DNA from: Vibrio hepatarius
GTDB taxonomy: Bacteria > Pseudomonadota > Gammaproteobacteria > Enterobacterales > Vibrionaceae
Assembly (NCBI RefSeq): GCF_011806575.1
Contig: NZ_JAATOO010000009.1
Span: forward strand, 62,001 to 126,000
Direction of reading: 5' to 3'
Length of the DNA stretch: 64,000 bases
Each line of letters begins with the position of its first letter. The stretch's first letter is position 1. This document shows, one piece after another, positions 1 to 8,207 of this stretch. The notes below the pieces were generated by a model. That model searched no databases. It had not been told where the DNA came from and saw only the letters and a list, made by a program, of their open reading frames with translations. The position numbers were made by a program, and so were the translations under genes.

Positions 1-720
1 GCTGTCATTATCAATACGCTTTTTCGCATCAACGATCAGAGAGAAAGAGGTGGCTCGGCAGCGGGTGTTTGAATACACCAACACGTTGCCGCTTACGTCT
101 TTCGCTTTTCTCTGAATGCTGGCAAATACTTCTGGTTTATCTAAATTGAATAATGCCAATTCGATGTTCGTTGGAATGTAATGGTCAAATCGATCCTCAA
201 CGGTTACAGGAGCTATCCCATAGAACTTCCTTAACTGTGCATAGAGAGGTTCGTCAAAGTGCAGGGCAGAAATGTCAGGATATTCTTGGCCGTTGATATA
301 GGTTTCAACAAAGCCTAATAGCCCATCTTCCGCAATCACTTTATGATCGATCTTAAACAAAGGCGTTCCAATAGAGACGTTCATCGCCTCTGAAACGGCA
401 AGTTCAGCGTTAGTTGGGACGATAGAAATGATCTCAGATGTCATATTATCTTCGTCTAGGTAACCAGAGAAAAAATCTGGTATATCTTGAAAACATACAG
501 AGACGGCATCCTGATTTACATAGGTGCCTTTTCCTTGTCTACGATACAGTAGACCATCCTCAACTAACGATTCTATAGCCTGTTTAACCGTACCACGGGC
601 AACGCCGAATTCAGAGGCGAGCGATAACTCGCCTTCGATTTTGTCTTGATACACCGCGGAGATCACTCGATCCCTAATCTCGTTTCTGATTCTGATGTAC
701 AGTGGAATATCAGGGTCCAT
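1..720 (-). CDS. GntR/UTRA-family transcriptional repressor (3' end outside window)
   Basis: Reading leftward from an ATG at 718-720, an open frame of 240 codons runs off the window edge. The first ~65 residues form a GntR winged helix-turn-helix (MDPDIPLYIRIR start, then GELSLASEFGVARGTVKQAI and a wing with YRRQGKGTYV). The rest is a UTRA ligand-binding domain of the HutC/FarR type (FVETYINGQEYPDISAL, later SFSLIVDAKKR). UTRA regulators run about 235-250 residues, so the stop should lie just past the edge. An AGGAG ribosome site lies 5-9 bases upstream, next to the end of the SIS gene (7-base gap), so it is the last gene of the PTS operon. It probably represses that operon and responds to a phosphorylated substrate; the ligand is unknown. 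Confidence 0.88.
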   Translation of the reverse strand, partial: MDPDIPLYIRIRNEIRDRVISAVYQDKIEGELSLASEFGVARGTVKQAIESLVEDGLLYRRQGKGTYVNQDAVSVCFQDIPDFFSGYLDEDNMTSEIISIVPTNAELAVSEAMNVSIGTPLFKIDHKVIAEDGLLGFVETYINGQEYPDISALHFDEPLYAQLRKFYGIAPVTVEDRFDHYIPTNIELALFNLDKPEVFASIQRKAKDVSGNVLVYSNTRCRATSFSLIVDAKKRIDNDS

Positions 721-727
721 ATTACTC

Positions 728-1507
728 CTACAAATAATGGATCTGGCTCTTATATAACTCAAAGATATTTGAGTTGATTCTATCATTTCCGTCGAGATTT
801 GCACTGGCCAAAACAGGAGGCGTTACTCCCATTTCTAGGAGCTTTTCTGCCACCGAGACAACAATACTGTTTGCAATTGCAGCGCCGATGATGGTTGAAG
901 TAGGCGCAACCTTCTGTGCGAGTCCTTCAATCTTTACCGAAGCATCACCATAATCACCGGCATTATCAATCACGAAATCGGCTACCTCATGCAGCAGTTT
1001 GCCACTGGTATGCTTTGACGTAATTTGTCGAGCGGTTTCCATACTGGTAATTGCAATGACGGTTGCGCCTTTCTTTTTGGCGGTTAGCGCAACGTCTAGA
1101 ACAATCGGGTTTCTTCCGGATACAGAGTGCACCAAAATCACATCACCTGAGCCAAGGGGCGATGAGTCTATGAGCTGGCATCCAAATCCTTCTACGAGTT
1201 CGAATCGGCTTGTCAAAGTGACAGGTTTTACGTCTAACGCGAGTGCTGGGGTGAAAATCGGATTAAACGTCGCGAGCCCACCGGCACGGTAAGTGAGCTC
1301 CTCAGTGATAATCCCAGCGTGGCTGGCACCAAACGAAAACGTGGAATGTCCTTTGCTGAGTTTGTCGGCGATAAGTGCAGCCACTGTCTGCACAATGTCG
1401 TGCTGTTCTTGTAGCTGATCCAGTTTGATTTTGACGGTGTCGATATATTGTTTCATTGCTTGGGGCATGTTTAGCAAGCGGGCGATATTGCTACCTCCCG
1501 TCTCCAT
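728..1507 (-). CDS. SIS-domain sugar isomerase-like protein
   Basis: 259 residues with a sugar-isomerase (SIS) fold: an N-terminal helical part, then FSFGASHAGIITEEL, DVILVHSVSGRNP around residues 120-132 (the Ser/Thr loop that binds phosphosugars) and GATVIAITS. It resembles the group of SIS proteins often annotated as UPF0309 or phosphoheptose-isomerase-like, not GlmS or KdsD, which carry extra domains. It lies 3 bases downstream of the EIIC gene and 7 bases upstream of the GntR gene, so it belongs to the operon. A role in isomerising a sugar phosphate, or in sensing one, fits a PTS operon. The substrate is not visible in the sequence. Confidence 0.8.
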   Translation of the reverse strand: METGGSNIARLLNMPQAMKQYIDTVKIKLDQLQEQHDIVQTVAALIADKLSKGHSTFSFGASHAGIITEELTYRAGGLATFNPIFTPALALDVKPVTLTSRFELVEGFGCQLIDSSPLGSGDVILVHSVSGRNPIVLDVALTAKKKGATVIAITSMETARQITSKHTSGKLLHEVADFVIDNAGDYGDASVKIEGLAQKVAPTSTIIGAAIANSIVVSVAEKLLEMGVTPPVLASANLDGNDRINSNIFELYKSQIHYL

Positions 1508-1510
1508 AGG

Positions 1511-2815
1511 TTATAGGAACGTTTTGGACAGAAGGTGAACAAGCGGAGCCAAAATAAACATATCGGAATCACCGGCCCACAAAGCTGTATCAGGAATCGT
1601 GGTGTTAATTAGGTAACGGACACAAAGGAACTGTCCCCAAGAAACCACAGTTGCGGTTAAGAAGCCCGCCAATAACGCGCCTTTGTATCCACCCGTGCTG
1701 TTGCCAAACACGCCCGCGGTACCCGCATGGAAAAACAAAACGATCATCGAAGGAACAAATACGTAACCTGTCGTATTACCAATGATGGTTAACCAGAATA
1801 TCGCGCCGACAAAGCTACCGACGAAACCAAGAACAACCCCATTCTGTGAACATGGAAATACGATAGGGCAGTCCAGCGCTGGTTTGGCATTGGGTACAAC
1901 TTTATCTGAAATGCCTTTGAACGCCGGCACCATTTCGCCAATGAACATGCGAACACCAAGTAGTACTACGGCAATCCCCCCCGTGAACAACAAAGACTGT
2001 TTGAGAGAGTAAATGTAGAAGCTAAGGTCGCCTGATTTTGACAGTATCTCTGCAGCTTTTGGTGTGCCTTTGATTTGAATGATGAACGTACCGATGTAGA
2101 ACAACAGCAACATTGTCAGAGCAGTAACGACGTTCGAATCTCGCAGAAAGCCTAATTTTTCAGGAACTTTCACTTCCGACGCGTCGATTTTGTTTTTTGC
2201 GAAGACTTTGCCGAATATCGCTGAAAGGATCGCAACAGAAGCCGACGTGTGACCAAGACCAACGTTGTCGTTACCCGTCACTTTGCGCATAAATGGCTGA
2301 GTGATCGCTGGCTGAAGCGTCCAGTAAACGCCCATTATCACCGCAATAAACAGAGTGAGCTTCCAACCTGCGACGTCTGGCACAGTATTCACAGCGATAC
2401 CCGCGAATACCATTGTGGTCCAAAACATCATATGACCTGTGAGATAAACGTACTTAAACGACGTGAAACGAGCGAGAATCAGGTTAATTACAAAGCCAAT
2501 CGCCATCGCCATTGTTACTGATGAACCATAAAGCGAAATAAACGACTCTTGACCGATAATATCGTTGAGCGACGCTTTTTCTAGGCCAAATACTTCGGTC
2601 CAAATTGGCTCGAACGTTAATAGAGCACCGATAATGATCCCTGCGCCAGCACCAATAATTAGGAAACCAAGTATTCCTTTTAGTGTGCCGACTACTGTGT
2701 CAGAAAATGATTTTTTCTGTAACACCAAACCCATCATGACGATAATACCGATGAGGATAGATGCTTCACCAAATATATTGGTGGTGATCCAACTTATTAC
2801 ATCAATCATACCCAC
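1511..2815 (-). CDS. PTS transporter subunit EIIC, ascorbate (UlaA/SgaT) type
   Basis: 434 residues, strongly hydrophobic with about ten or more membrane segments. It matches the UlaA-like EIIC family: LQKKSFSDTVVGTLKGILGF near the N-terminus, YLTGHMMFW near 125, FIGEMVPAFKGISDKVVP and GLGHTSASVAIL, which resemble the corresponding UlaA segments (SVIIKGTIKTIIGF, MLTGHIMF, FVAELSEAFNGIS). It would carry the substrate through the inner membrane while EIIB phosphorylates it. It sits directly downstream of EIIB (8-base gap) and upstream of the SIS gene (3-base gap). L-ascorbate is only one possible substrate: the operon lacks the UlaG/UlaD/UlaE/UlaF enzymes, so another acid or lactone is more likely. 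Confidence 0.9.
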   Translation of the reverse strand: MGMIDVISWITTNIFGEASILIGIIVMMGLVLQKKSFSDTVVGTLKGILGFLIIGAGAGIIIGALLTFEPIWTEVFGLEKASLNDIIGQESFISLYGSSVTMAMAIGFVINLILARFTSFKYVYLTGHMMFWTTMVFAGIAVNTVPDVAGWKLTLFIAVIMGVYWTLQPAITQPFMRKVTGNDNVGLGHTSASVAILSAIFGKVFAKNKIDASEVKVPEKLGFLRDSNVVTALTMLLLFYIGTFIIQIKGTPKAAEILSKSGDLSFYIYSLKQSLLFTGGIAVVLLGVRMFIGEMVPAFKGISDKVVPNAKPALDCPIVFPCSQNGVVLGFVGSFVGAIFWLTIIGNTTGYVFVPSMIVLFFHAGTAGVFGNSTGGYKGALLAGFLTATVVSWGQFLCVRYLINTTIPDTALWAGDSDMFILAPLVHLLSKTFL

Positions 2816-2822
2816 TCCTTAA

Positions 2823-3098
2823 TTAAAACAGCCCGCTTTTGTTTAGCGCAGTTTTGATTTCTTCTAAATTGAGGTAATCATTCACCTCAATAACCGGGCA
2901 GCCACAGCCTGACAAATTATCAATGAACTCAGAATTCGTAATTATAAGATCGGCTGAGACTGAGCGAGCAGATGAAACATCCATATGTTCAATTTTGTAG
3001 TTTGAAATACCAAACTCGGACTTGAGTACAGACTCGACGTTCATGCTTAGGATTAATGATGTGCCCATACCTAAACCACATACAGTTAATATTTTCAT
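2823..3098 (-). CDS. PTS EIIB subunit, ascorbate/lactose type
   Basis: 91 residues starting MKILTVCGLGMGTSL. The Cys of the VCGLGMGTS loop (residue 7) is the phosphoryl acceptor expected of EIIB proteins of the UlaB type. A longer reading with 12 extra residues exists, but the ATG at 3098 begins right at the EIIB fold and has an AAGGAA ribosome site, so it is preferred. The gene begins 5 bases after the EIIA stop codon and is followed by EIIC. It takes phosphate from the EIIA His and passes it to the sugar bound by EIIC. Confidence 0.9.
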   Translation of the reverse strand: MKILTVCGLGMGTSLILSMNVESVLKSEFGISNYKIEHMDVSSARSVSADLIITNSEFIDNLSGCGCPVIEVNDYLNLEEIKTALNKSGLF

Positions 3099-3103
3099 TG
3101 CGT

Positions 3104-3541
3104 TTATTCCTTGATTGAATTGAGTAGCTGGCATGCTTGTTCAGCAGTTTGAGCTTCTCGAAGCAGATCCATCATGTTTGGTGTTGATAGAGCGCCAGTG
3201 AGATTGCGAATGTTTTCGACGTGGGTATCTTTGTCGACAGCAGACATACCGAAGATCAGTGACACTGGGTCATGTTCTTCGTGTCCAAATGAAATCGGCG
3301 TGTCTAACACGATCAGGGCGAACCCTGATTTCAGAGCTCCGTCTTCTGGTCGAGCGTGCGGCATGGCTAGGCCCTCTGTTAGCACCCAGTAGGGACCAAA
3401 CTCGCGAAATACGTTCAGCATTCCTTGTGTGTACGCTTCTTCCACTAAGCCAGAGTTAACCATCAACGCGCCTATCGCTTTGATTGCCTCTTCTGCATTG
3501 TCTACGTTGATACCAACATTGATTGCGTCTTCAGTGATCAT
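3104..3541 (-). CDS. PTS EIIA subunit (PTS_EIIA type 2 / UlaC-like)
   Basis: 145 residues with the EIIA type-2 (mannitol/fructose/ascorbate) signature: EGLAMPHARPEDG, in which His62 is the expected phosphorylation site, followed by GFALIVLDTPISFG. It accepts phosphate from HPr and donates it to the EIIB encoded next. The start codon overlaps the creatininase-family gene by four bases (ATGA type), which indicates translational coupling. Length is normal for a free-standing EIIA of this type. It is cytoplasmic. Confidence 0.9.
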   Translation of the reverse strand: MITEDAINVGINVDNAEEAIKAIGALMVNSGLVEEAYTQGMLNVFREFGPYWVLTEGLAMPHARPEDGALKSGFALIVLDTPISFGHEEHDPVSLIFGMSAVDKDTHVENIRNLTGALSTPNMMDLLREAQTAEQACQLLNSIKE

Positions 3542-4275
3542 TTACGGATTCCTTTGAAATCAGTGATTATTTGGATTGCCGCTTCAAGTGAAGCTTGCAC
3601 TAATTTTTCCCCTTTCTCGGCTGACGCTTTGGTTGGGTCACCCAGCACTGCTGTGTTGCTGAATTCGGTCCAATGGAAAGGCACGGAACTAAAGTGAGGG
3701 GGGAACTCAGGATAGTTCGCTTGTGCCGAATCCAAATCGACGCTGTCGGGGATGAGATAACACGCCAGGCTGGTTTCGATCTCATCCGCGTGCATAAAAC
3801 TAGGGTGGGGTGACGCCGACTCTTGAAGCTGTAACGCGATATTTCGCGTACCTGGCCAAGTAATAGAAATCAACGTTACTCCCTCTGCTTTGAGAGCTCT
3901 TGCTGCCGTTTTCATCGCATCAAAATTGCCAAAATGTGTGTTGATTACCGCTAGCGTATCAACGCCATATTCGCGCATATTTCGAGCGATCTTCGTCAGC
4001 AGTTCTGAAAGCAGCTCTGTCCCGATATCGATGGCGCCGGCAAAGTGCTGTAGAGACCAAACCTGACCAAATGGAATCGTTGGTAACAGTACGGTTTCTT
4101 CGCCGAAATGTTGGTCGATACGCTTAGCAAATTCAGTCGCGAGCAAGGTATCTGTTGCCAAAGGTAAGTGGTTCCCATGTGGTTCAGTGGCACCAAGTGG
4201 CAAAAGCGCGACTTTTGCTTCACTTAACAACTTGATCGCTTGCTGCTCATTACATACTTCAAGTTCCATGCTCAC
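3538..4275 (-). CDS. Creatininase-family amidohydrolase
   Basis: 245 residues. The creatininase fold is recognised from LLPLGATEPHGNHLPLATDT at residues 25-44 (metal ligands expected in the E-x-H-G-x-H-L-P-L-x-T-D pattern) and VINTHFGNFDAMKTAAR near 130, plus MHADEIETSL (HAGExETS-like motif) near 180. Members hydrolyse cyclic amides, formamides or similar C-N bonds using two metal ions. It overlaps EIIA by 4 bases and the phosphotriesterase-family gene by 4 bases, so the three are one translational unit. Placed in a PTS operon, it may open an amide or amino-sugar derivative after uptake. The real substrate is unknown; creatinine itself is unlikely. Confidence 0.85.
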   Translation of the reverse strand: MSMELEVCNEQQAIKLLSEAKVALLPLGATEPHGNHLPLATDTLLATEFAKRIDQHFGEETVLLPTIPFGQVWSLQHFAGAIDIGTELLSELLTKIARNMREYGVDTLAVINTHFGNFDAMKTAARALKAEGVTLISITWPGTRNIALQLQESASPHPSFMHADEIETSLACYLIPDSVDLDSAQANYPEFPPHFSSVPFHWTEFSNTAVLGDPTKASAEKGEKLVQASLEAAIQIITDFKGIRK

Positions 4276-5246
4276 TCCTTCATCGCGAAATAGCGTTGCG
4301 GGTTGAGAACAAAGAACTGATGAATTAGCGCCTCACCATCTAGACCAGCATCATTCGCTTCTTCAATAAATCTTGGCGCCCAGTGAGTGAGAAGGTTGGC
4401 CATGCCCAAACCGCCAAGGCCGTAATGGGCAGACATTGATTTACGCGCAAAATCGCCACCAATTAGGATTTGCTCTTTGAATCCAGCCTTAACCAAGGTG
4501 ATCAGTGCCTCTGAGCGAATGTGCTCTGGGAAATACTTGATTCGGTTCGCACCATCGAAGCCAAGGAAAGCGCCACTTTTTCCTGCTTGCTTTAACAGCC
4601 AAGGATCTGGGTTTCTATCAAGGTGAGCAAAACCGACTCGGCTCATATCCATACCTAATTGCTTGAAGATCGCGATTTGCTCCAGCAGCATGGTGCCCAT
4701 TTCCGTGTGGCTGTGTAACGGTGCGCCAGTTTCCATCGAGGCATTTGCAATCACTTCCATTGTTTTGCGCTCTAGAGGATGGATCTGGTTGTATCCGGTT
4801 CCGCATTTCACCACGCCAGCTCTGTGCGTGGTGCCCTCAATGCCTTCTTCGACTTCAGCAATGACATTTTCTGTCAGCTTAGCGATGGAGTTTGACTCGA
4901 CATATTCTTGGAAGGTTTGTGCTGTGGCTGGCTTTTGGCTTGTCCACAAGAACCCTTTGTTAAAACCTGTTGTGCCGATGATTTGTAAGCCAGCTTGCGC
5001 ACCCAATTTGGCGACGGTTTCAATTTGTCTTCCGTAGTCCGGTGCGGTTGCATCGTAAACGGTGGTAACGCCAGCCGCTTTGAAGTCGACAAGCTCTTGA
5101 AGGGACGCATCAGGATCATCGAGTAGCAAATCTGTTTCACCTTTGCTTTTCCAGTAAGGGGGAATACAAAAAATGTGGTCGTGAGAAGAGGTCACCCCTA
5201 GATATGTCGCTTCAATATCACCATGCAGTGTTCGTACTTTTGCCAT
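4272..5246 (-). CDS. Phosphotriesterase-family metal hydrolase (PHP/YhfV-like)
   Basis: 324 residues, amidohydrolase superfamily, phosphotriesterase branch. The binuclear metal ligands can all be placed: HxH at His22/His24 (SHDH), the probably carboxylated Lys147 (VVKCGTGYN), His180 (HSHTEMG), His208 (FAHLDR) and Asp265 (GGDFARK). Known members include lactonases acting on phosphorylated sugar lactones, as well as true phosphotriesterases. In a PTS operon a lactonase for a 5- or 6-phosphorylated lactone is the best guess. It is the first gene of the operon; its promoter should lie in 5250-5330. An upstream TTTTCTCC on the plus strand (GGAGAAAA on the coding strand) is a good ribosome site. 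Confidence 0.87.
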   Translation of the reverse strand: MAKVRTLHGDIEATYLGVTSSHDHIFCIPPYWKSKGETDLLLDDPDASLQELVDFKAAGVTTVYDATAPDYGRQIETVAKLGAQAGLQIIGTTGFNKGFLWTSQKPATAQTFQEYVESNSIAKLTENVIAEVEEGIEGTTHRAGVVKCGTGYNQIHPLERKTMEVIANASMETGAPLHSHTEMGTMLLEQIAIFKQLGMDMSRVGFAHLDRNPDPWLLKQAGKSGAFLGFDGANRIKYFPEHIRSEALITLVKAGFKEQILIGGDFARKSMSAHYGLGGLGMANLLTHWAPRFIEEANDAGLDGEALIHQFFVLNPQRYFAMKE

Positions 5247-5309
5247 GCTTTTTCTCCTGTACTGTTGTGAAAGTCATATGATTTTATGTCTTGTTGTATG
5301 GTTGACTAT

Positions 5310-5321
5310 ATGACTAGTCAT
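5310..5321. promoter_or_regulatory. Palindrome ATGACTAGTCAT, candidate GntR operator
   Basis: A perfect 12-base palindrome lies 64 bases upstream of the first gene of the PTS operon. A related partial copy (TGACTATATGAC) overlaps its left side and TCATATGA occurs at 5274-5281. UTRA-type GntR regulators bind short palindromes in their own operon promoter, so this is the best operator candidate. The match to any specific regulator is inferred only from position and symmetry. Confidence 0.45.
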
Positions 5322-5650
5322 TTAAACATTGCACAATTTGAGTTTCGTGGTGATTTTTTGATCGATAATTGTGATCAAAGGGGCAAAATAATGTAATGCA
5401 GACAGTTGTAAGCGTTTTTTTCGTTGTTGTGGTGTAGGTGATTTCTGAAGTTTAAGAAGTTGTTTAGGAGAGCTCTTAGGAAGTTGGCAATTTACTCACG
5501 CAAGCTTTTGCGTAGACCACGATTATTCACCCTATTTGTGACTATTCATCGTCCGTCAAGGTCAACAAATGCAATCAGTTCCAACGTCGCAAGCATGCTA
5601 AGCAATTTGTAACAATCGTAACGGGAGCGACGTTAATAAATGCCGCCGTT
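5322..5650. other. Intergenic stretch, no gene seen
   Basis: About 330 bases between the PTS operon promoter and the broken pirin gene. All six frames are interrupted and I recognise no RNA or repeat here. The left end must hold the operon promoter. Confidence 0.5.
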
Positions 5651-6066
5651 GGGAACAGCGTTATGAGTAACATAAACAAAGATTTGACGGTTGATTGTGA
5701 GCTTGGTGAAGATGCACTTCTGTTCGAATGGTGCTACAGCGGGAGTTAGGTGGGTTTGCTGTTCGCCGTTCATTACCAACAAGCGAAGAAATGGGCTTAT
5801 ATGTGGTGCACGGTCGTTTACGTGCTAAAGACACCGATATGCCAGAGCATTCTCTGGTTGTCTTGGATAACCCTCAAGGTGTAGTTATCCATTAAAACAA
5901 GACTCCCGTATCGCTTTTTGGTGGTGATAAAGTTGGGCCACGTTGTATTGATCGGAACTTCGTTTCTAGTCGTAGAGAACGGATTAAGGAAGCCAAAGCC
6001 GATTGGACTTAAGGTTGCTTTGCGAAAATTCCCAGTGATGACAAGGAGTTTATCCCTCTACCTTAA
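5651..6066 (+). pseudogene. Broken pirin-family gene (3' part only)
   Basis: Joining two plus-strand frames gives a recognisable pirin C-terminal half. One frame gives MSNINKDLTVDCELGEDALL (from 5664) and stops near 5748. A +1/-1 shift near 5750 leads to a frame with RRSLPTSEEMGLYVVHGRL, LVVLDNPQGVVIH, then a stop at 5893-5895. After that the same frame continues with FGGDKVGPRCIDRNFVSSRR and KEAKADWT, a second stop at 6009-6011, and the pirin end EFIPLP. The LGG-x-x-GPRxIxxNFVSS and EFIPLP features are typical of pirins (cupin-fold, iron-binding). With at least one frameshift, two stops and no N-terminal half, it cannot make a normal protein. Confidence 0.75.
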
Positions 6067-6103
6067 CAATTACGTTTTTTACACCACGGCGATTTGCATT
6101 TTC

Positions 6104-6332
6104 GTCAACCTAGATAGCATCGTCTCACGTCGAAGGTCGAGTATTTCATCGATCAGCTTTTGTTTGGCATTTAAGCCGAATGCTCGGCGTAGTTATTGAT
6201 TTTGACCACTTCGTCAGCGTGTAGGCGGTAGACTTCGCTTTTTAAGCGCGTTTTTACTTCACTTTTTATTAAACCCTGCTGTTGAAGTAACTGAACGATC
6301 TTCTCGTCTTTCGGGTGATTCTTTTGTCCCAT
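6104..6332 (-). pseudogene. Frameshifted copy of the 82-residue hypothetical gene
   Basis: From an ATG at 6330-6332 the first ~48 residues equal those of the intact gene at 8876-9124 (MGQKNHPKDEK, LIKSEVKTRLKSEVYRLHAD, ending at INNYAE). A single deleted A near 6180 (CCGAATGC against CCGAAATGC) then shifts the frame. The DNA homology continues to 6104, so the copy also lacks the last few codons of the intact gene. Function unknown. Confidence 0.85.
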
Positions 6333-6392
6333 TTCAATCTGTTAGCGTTGTTCAAATTGCGAAGAGAGCCTACTTGTCGAGTGTGACAAGTT
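6104..6392. repeat. Direct repeat copy A (about 290 bp)
   Basis: This 289-base segment matches 8895-9184 in the same orientation. By eye the two differ at three substitutions (in TGTTTGGC/TGCTTGGC, GTTAGCG/GTTAGTG, CTTGTCG/CTTATCG) and one missing A in copy A near 6180. Both carry the same small minus-strand gene, which is intact only in copy B. The copies flank a 2.5-kb segment with the sigma-factor/GST pair and a carboxypeptidase fragment. Confidence 0.95.
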
Positions 6393-6603
6393 AATACACA
6401 AAAGGGCCGTTTCTTGAACATGGTAGGAGAGTTGGAACAAATTGGAGGCTAGGGCTAATACTGCTTATAAGGTTTCATCCTTGAAGCAAGAAGTTATAGA
6501 TATCACACTATTGTGTGTAGCTTGGGAAGTATAACCACACGCGATATCGGTTTGATGTGACATGTCCAAGTAAACCAGATTCAGTAGCCATAACTAATAC
6601 ACC
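6393..6603. other. Intergenic stretch downstream of the sigma-factor gene
   Basis: I see no coding frame here. A short inverted repeat (ACACTATTGTGT near 6508) may act as a weak terminator for the sigma-factor gene, but it lacks a T-run. Confidence 0.4.
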
Positions 6604-7158
6604 TTAACAACCCGTGCAAGTCTTCTTTTTAGTGTGGTAGTCCATCACTTGACCTTGGCTATCAATGGAAAATGAACAGCATTCATCAAACAGACCAAAC
6701 AGTGCTTTTCGGCTCTTTTGCACTCTGGATTTAAGTGTTGAGTAATTAACTCCTATTTTTTCAGCAAACTCTTTTTTAGTTAACCCGTTTATCTCTATAG
6801 CTGTTAACAAATCAGCATCCTGTCTGGGTAATGCATTGATAAATGGAATAATGCACTTAGATAGTTGTTGTAACACCTTTTGTTCTGGCTCTGTGTACGA
6901 AAACTCATATTCAGAGATATCACTGTCAACTTTGCGCCGCCGATAAAAATCAATAATGGTATTGCTGGCAATCTGGAACAACCAAGGCTTGATCTTCTTG
7001 TTGTCACGTAATTTTGGCAGGCTTTTGTAGGTCTTGATTAATACCTCTTGAAGCACATCTTCTACGTCATTTGGGTCAGAGATATTTTTATGTAGAAAGC
7101 CTTTAAGGCTACTTTCATATTCCAACCATACTTTATCAATATCCACAATCGCATTCAC
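6604..7158 (-). CDS. sigZ: ECF sigma factor, SigZ-like
   Basis: 184 residues. Region 2 contains DVEDVLQEVLIKTYKSLPKL and KPWLFQIASNTIIDFYRRR (residues ~30-75); region 4 has LTAIEINGLTKKEFAEKIG and YSTLKSRVQKSRKALF (~118-153). The C-terminus carries a Cys-rich tail (DECCSFSIDSQGQV, then KKKTCTGC), as I recall for SigZ-type ECF factors, where it could bind a metal or sense redox state. There is no anti-sigma gene next to it. The GST-family gene lies 61 bases upstream on the same strand, so the two are probably co-transcribed. It lies between two direct repeats, which suggests acquisition or rearrangement. Target promoters are unknown. Confidence 0.85.
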   Translation of the reverse strand: MNAIVDIDKVWLEYESSLKGFLHKNISDPNDVEDVLQEVLIKTYKSLPKLRDNKKIKPWLFQIASNTIIDFYRRRKVDSDISEYEFSYTEPEQKVLQQLSKCIIPFINALPRQDADLLTAIEINGLTKKEFAEKIGVNYSTLKSRVQKSRKALFGLFDECCSFSIDSQGQVMDYHTKKKTCTGC

Positions 7159-7219
7159 TCATCAGTTACGGGCATAGGTAAATAGAAGTGCCAATCAGGG
7201 CAGTTCTATGGCTAAAATA

Positions 7220-7915
7220 TTAAGCGCAACCTTTGCTGGAGTTACATTCTGCACTCAGTACATCCTTGCCCTCTCCGAGATAGGTATTAGTCAAGTAAAC
7301 GTCCATAAACTTCTCTATAAAGTACGGCGACACTGATTTATCAGACAGACCAGTATCAAGTAAAGCTTTCTGCCACGATTGAGATTTGGGCAAACCATAT
7401 AGGCAGTCGTAACCAGTATGTTCTTTAACAATAGCAGCGCGATGCAGTAAAGGTAGCCAAGCGATATCAACCTTGCTTAAGACATCAGTCTTAAAGAACT
7501 TCGAATTGCTTGAAAGTTTCTTTTCAACTTTTTCAAATGCGGCTCTGAATTTCTTCATTCGATATTCGAAAGTTGTCTTGTCTCTGCTGCTCATTGTTCC
7601 GCATTGAGCCAGATAATTTTTTGACCCCAAGTAACTCCAAGCTCGATCTAATGCACGCTGTTCGTTGGAAACATCCTGTTCTAGCGGCCCATATTCATCT
7701 TCAATAAACTCAATAATTGCATCCGACTCAAATAAAAACGTTCCATTCTCAGTCAGCAGTATAGGTACTTGGGCATTTGGTGATATATCAAGGAACCACT
7801 GCGGTTTGTCTTGCAGATTGATGTACTCAATTTCATATGAGATCTGCTTCGCCTCAAGAGTGGCAGTGACTCGTTGTACAAATGGACAGATCTCAAAGCT
7901 AATGACTTTTAACAT
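7220..7915 (-). CDS. Glutathione S-transferase-family protein
   Basis: 231 residues. The N-terminal thioredoxin-like domain begins LKVISFEICPFVQRV (Cys10 in a CPFV motif, as in omega/beta-type GSTs) and includes NAQVPILL (cis-Pro) and LFESDAIIEFIEDEY (GSH-binding SDAI loop). The C-terminal half is helical. The end is unusual: AECNSSKGCA, with two Cys, echoing the Cys tail of the sigma factor encoded downstream. It may modify or reduce a target that controls the sigma factor, or be part of its stress output; this is inference. The start ATG has a GGAGG ribosome site. Confidence 0.82.
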   Translation of the reverse strand: MLKVISFEICPFVQRVTATLEAKQISYEIEYINLQDKPQWFLDISPNAQVPILLTENGTFLFESDAIIEFIEDEYGPLEQDVSNEQRALDRAWSYLGSKNYLAQCGTMSSRDKTTFEYRMKKFRAAFEKVEKKLSSNSKFFKTDVLSKVDIAWLPLLHRAAIVKEHTGYDCLYGLPKSQSWQKALLDTGLSDKSVSPYFIEKFMDVYLTNTYLGEGKDVLSAECNSSKGCA

Positions 7916-8207
7916 TATGTTGCCTCCTCACTTAGGTTATAAGGCTCACACTAGTAAGACGAGGGGATATCAAAAAAGACGAAAAAATTTTTGTAAAGAA
8001 ATGAAGCTGAAGAAATGACATAGAAACTGTATGCCCAGCTTCACCGTACTAAATGCTTATGTAATGGAAGAAAATGTCCAAAACCGTACAGAATTGGCAC
8101 CTCACCAAGTGGTGCCAATTTGCTATTTGAGCACTAAAAATTATCTGAAAACGGGATTCAAGTTAGTTAACTCTAATGAGCTTCTGTCTAAAAACGACTT
8201 AGCCTAA
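7916..8207. other. Promoter region of the GST/sigma operon with a hairpin
   Basis: No coding frame is convincing. The region must hold the minus-strand promoter of the GST gene; CGTC occurs there in the coding strand (near 7958), a motif common in ECF -10 elements, but I cannot assign a promoter. At 8092-8120 there is a perfect 10-base stem AATTGGCACC/GGTGCCAATT with a 9-base loop. Confidence 0.4.

Noticed and set aside
5918-6199. Plus-strand frame of 93 codons
   Set aside because: It spans the broken pirin gene in a wrong frame and runs into the direct repeat; no protein-like features.
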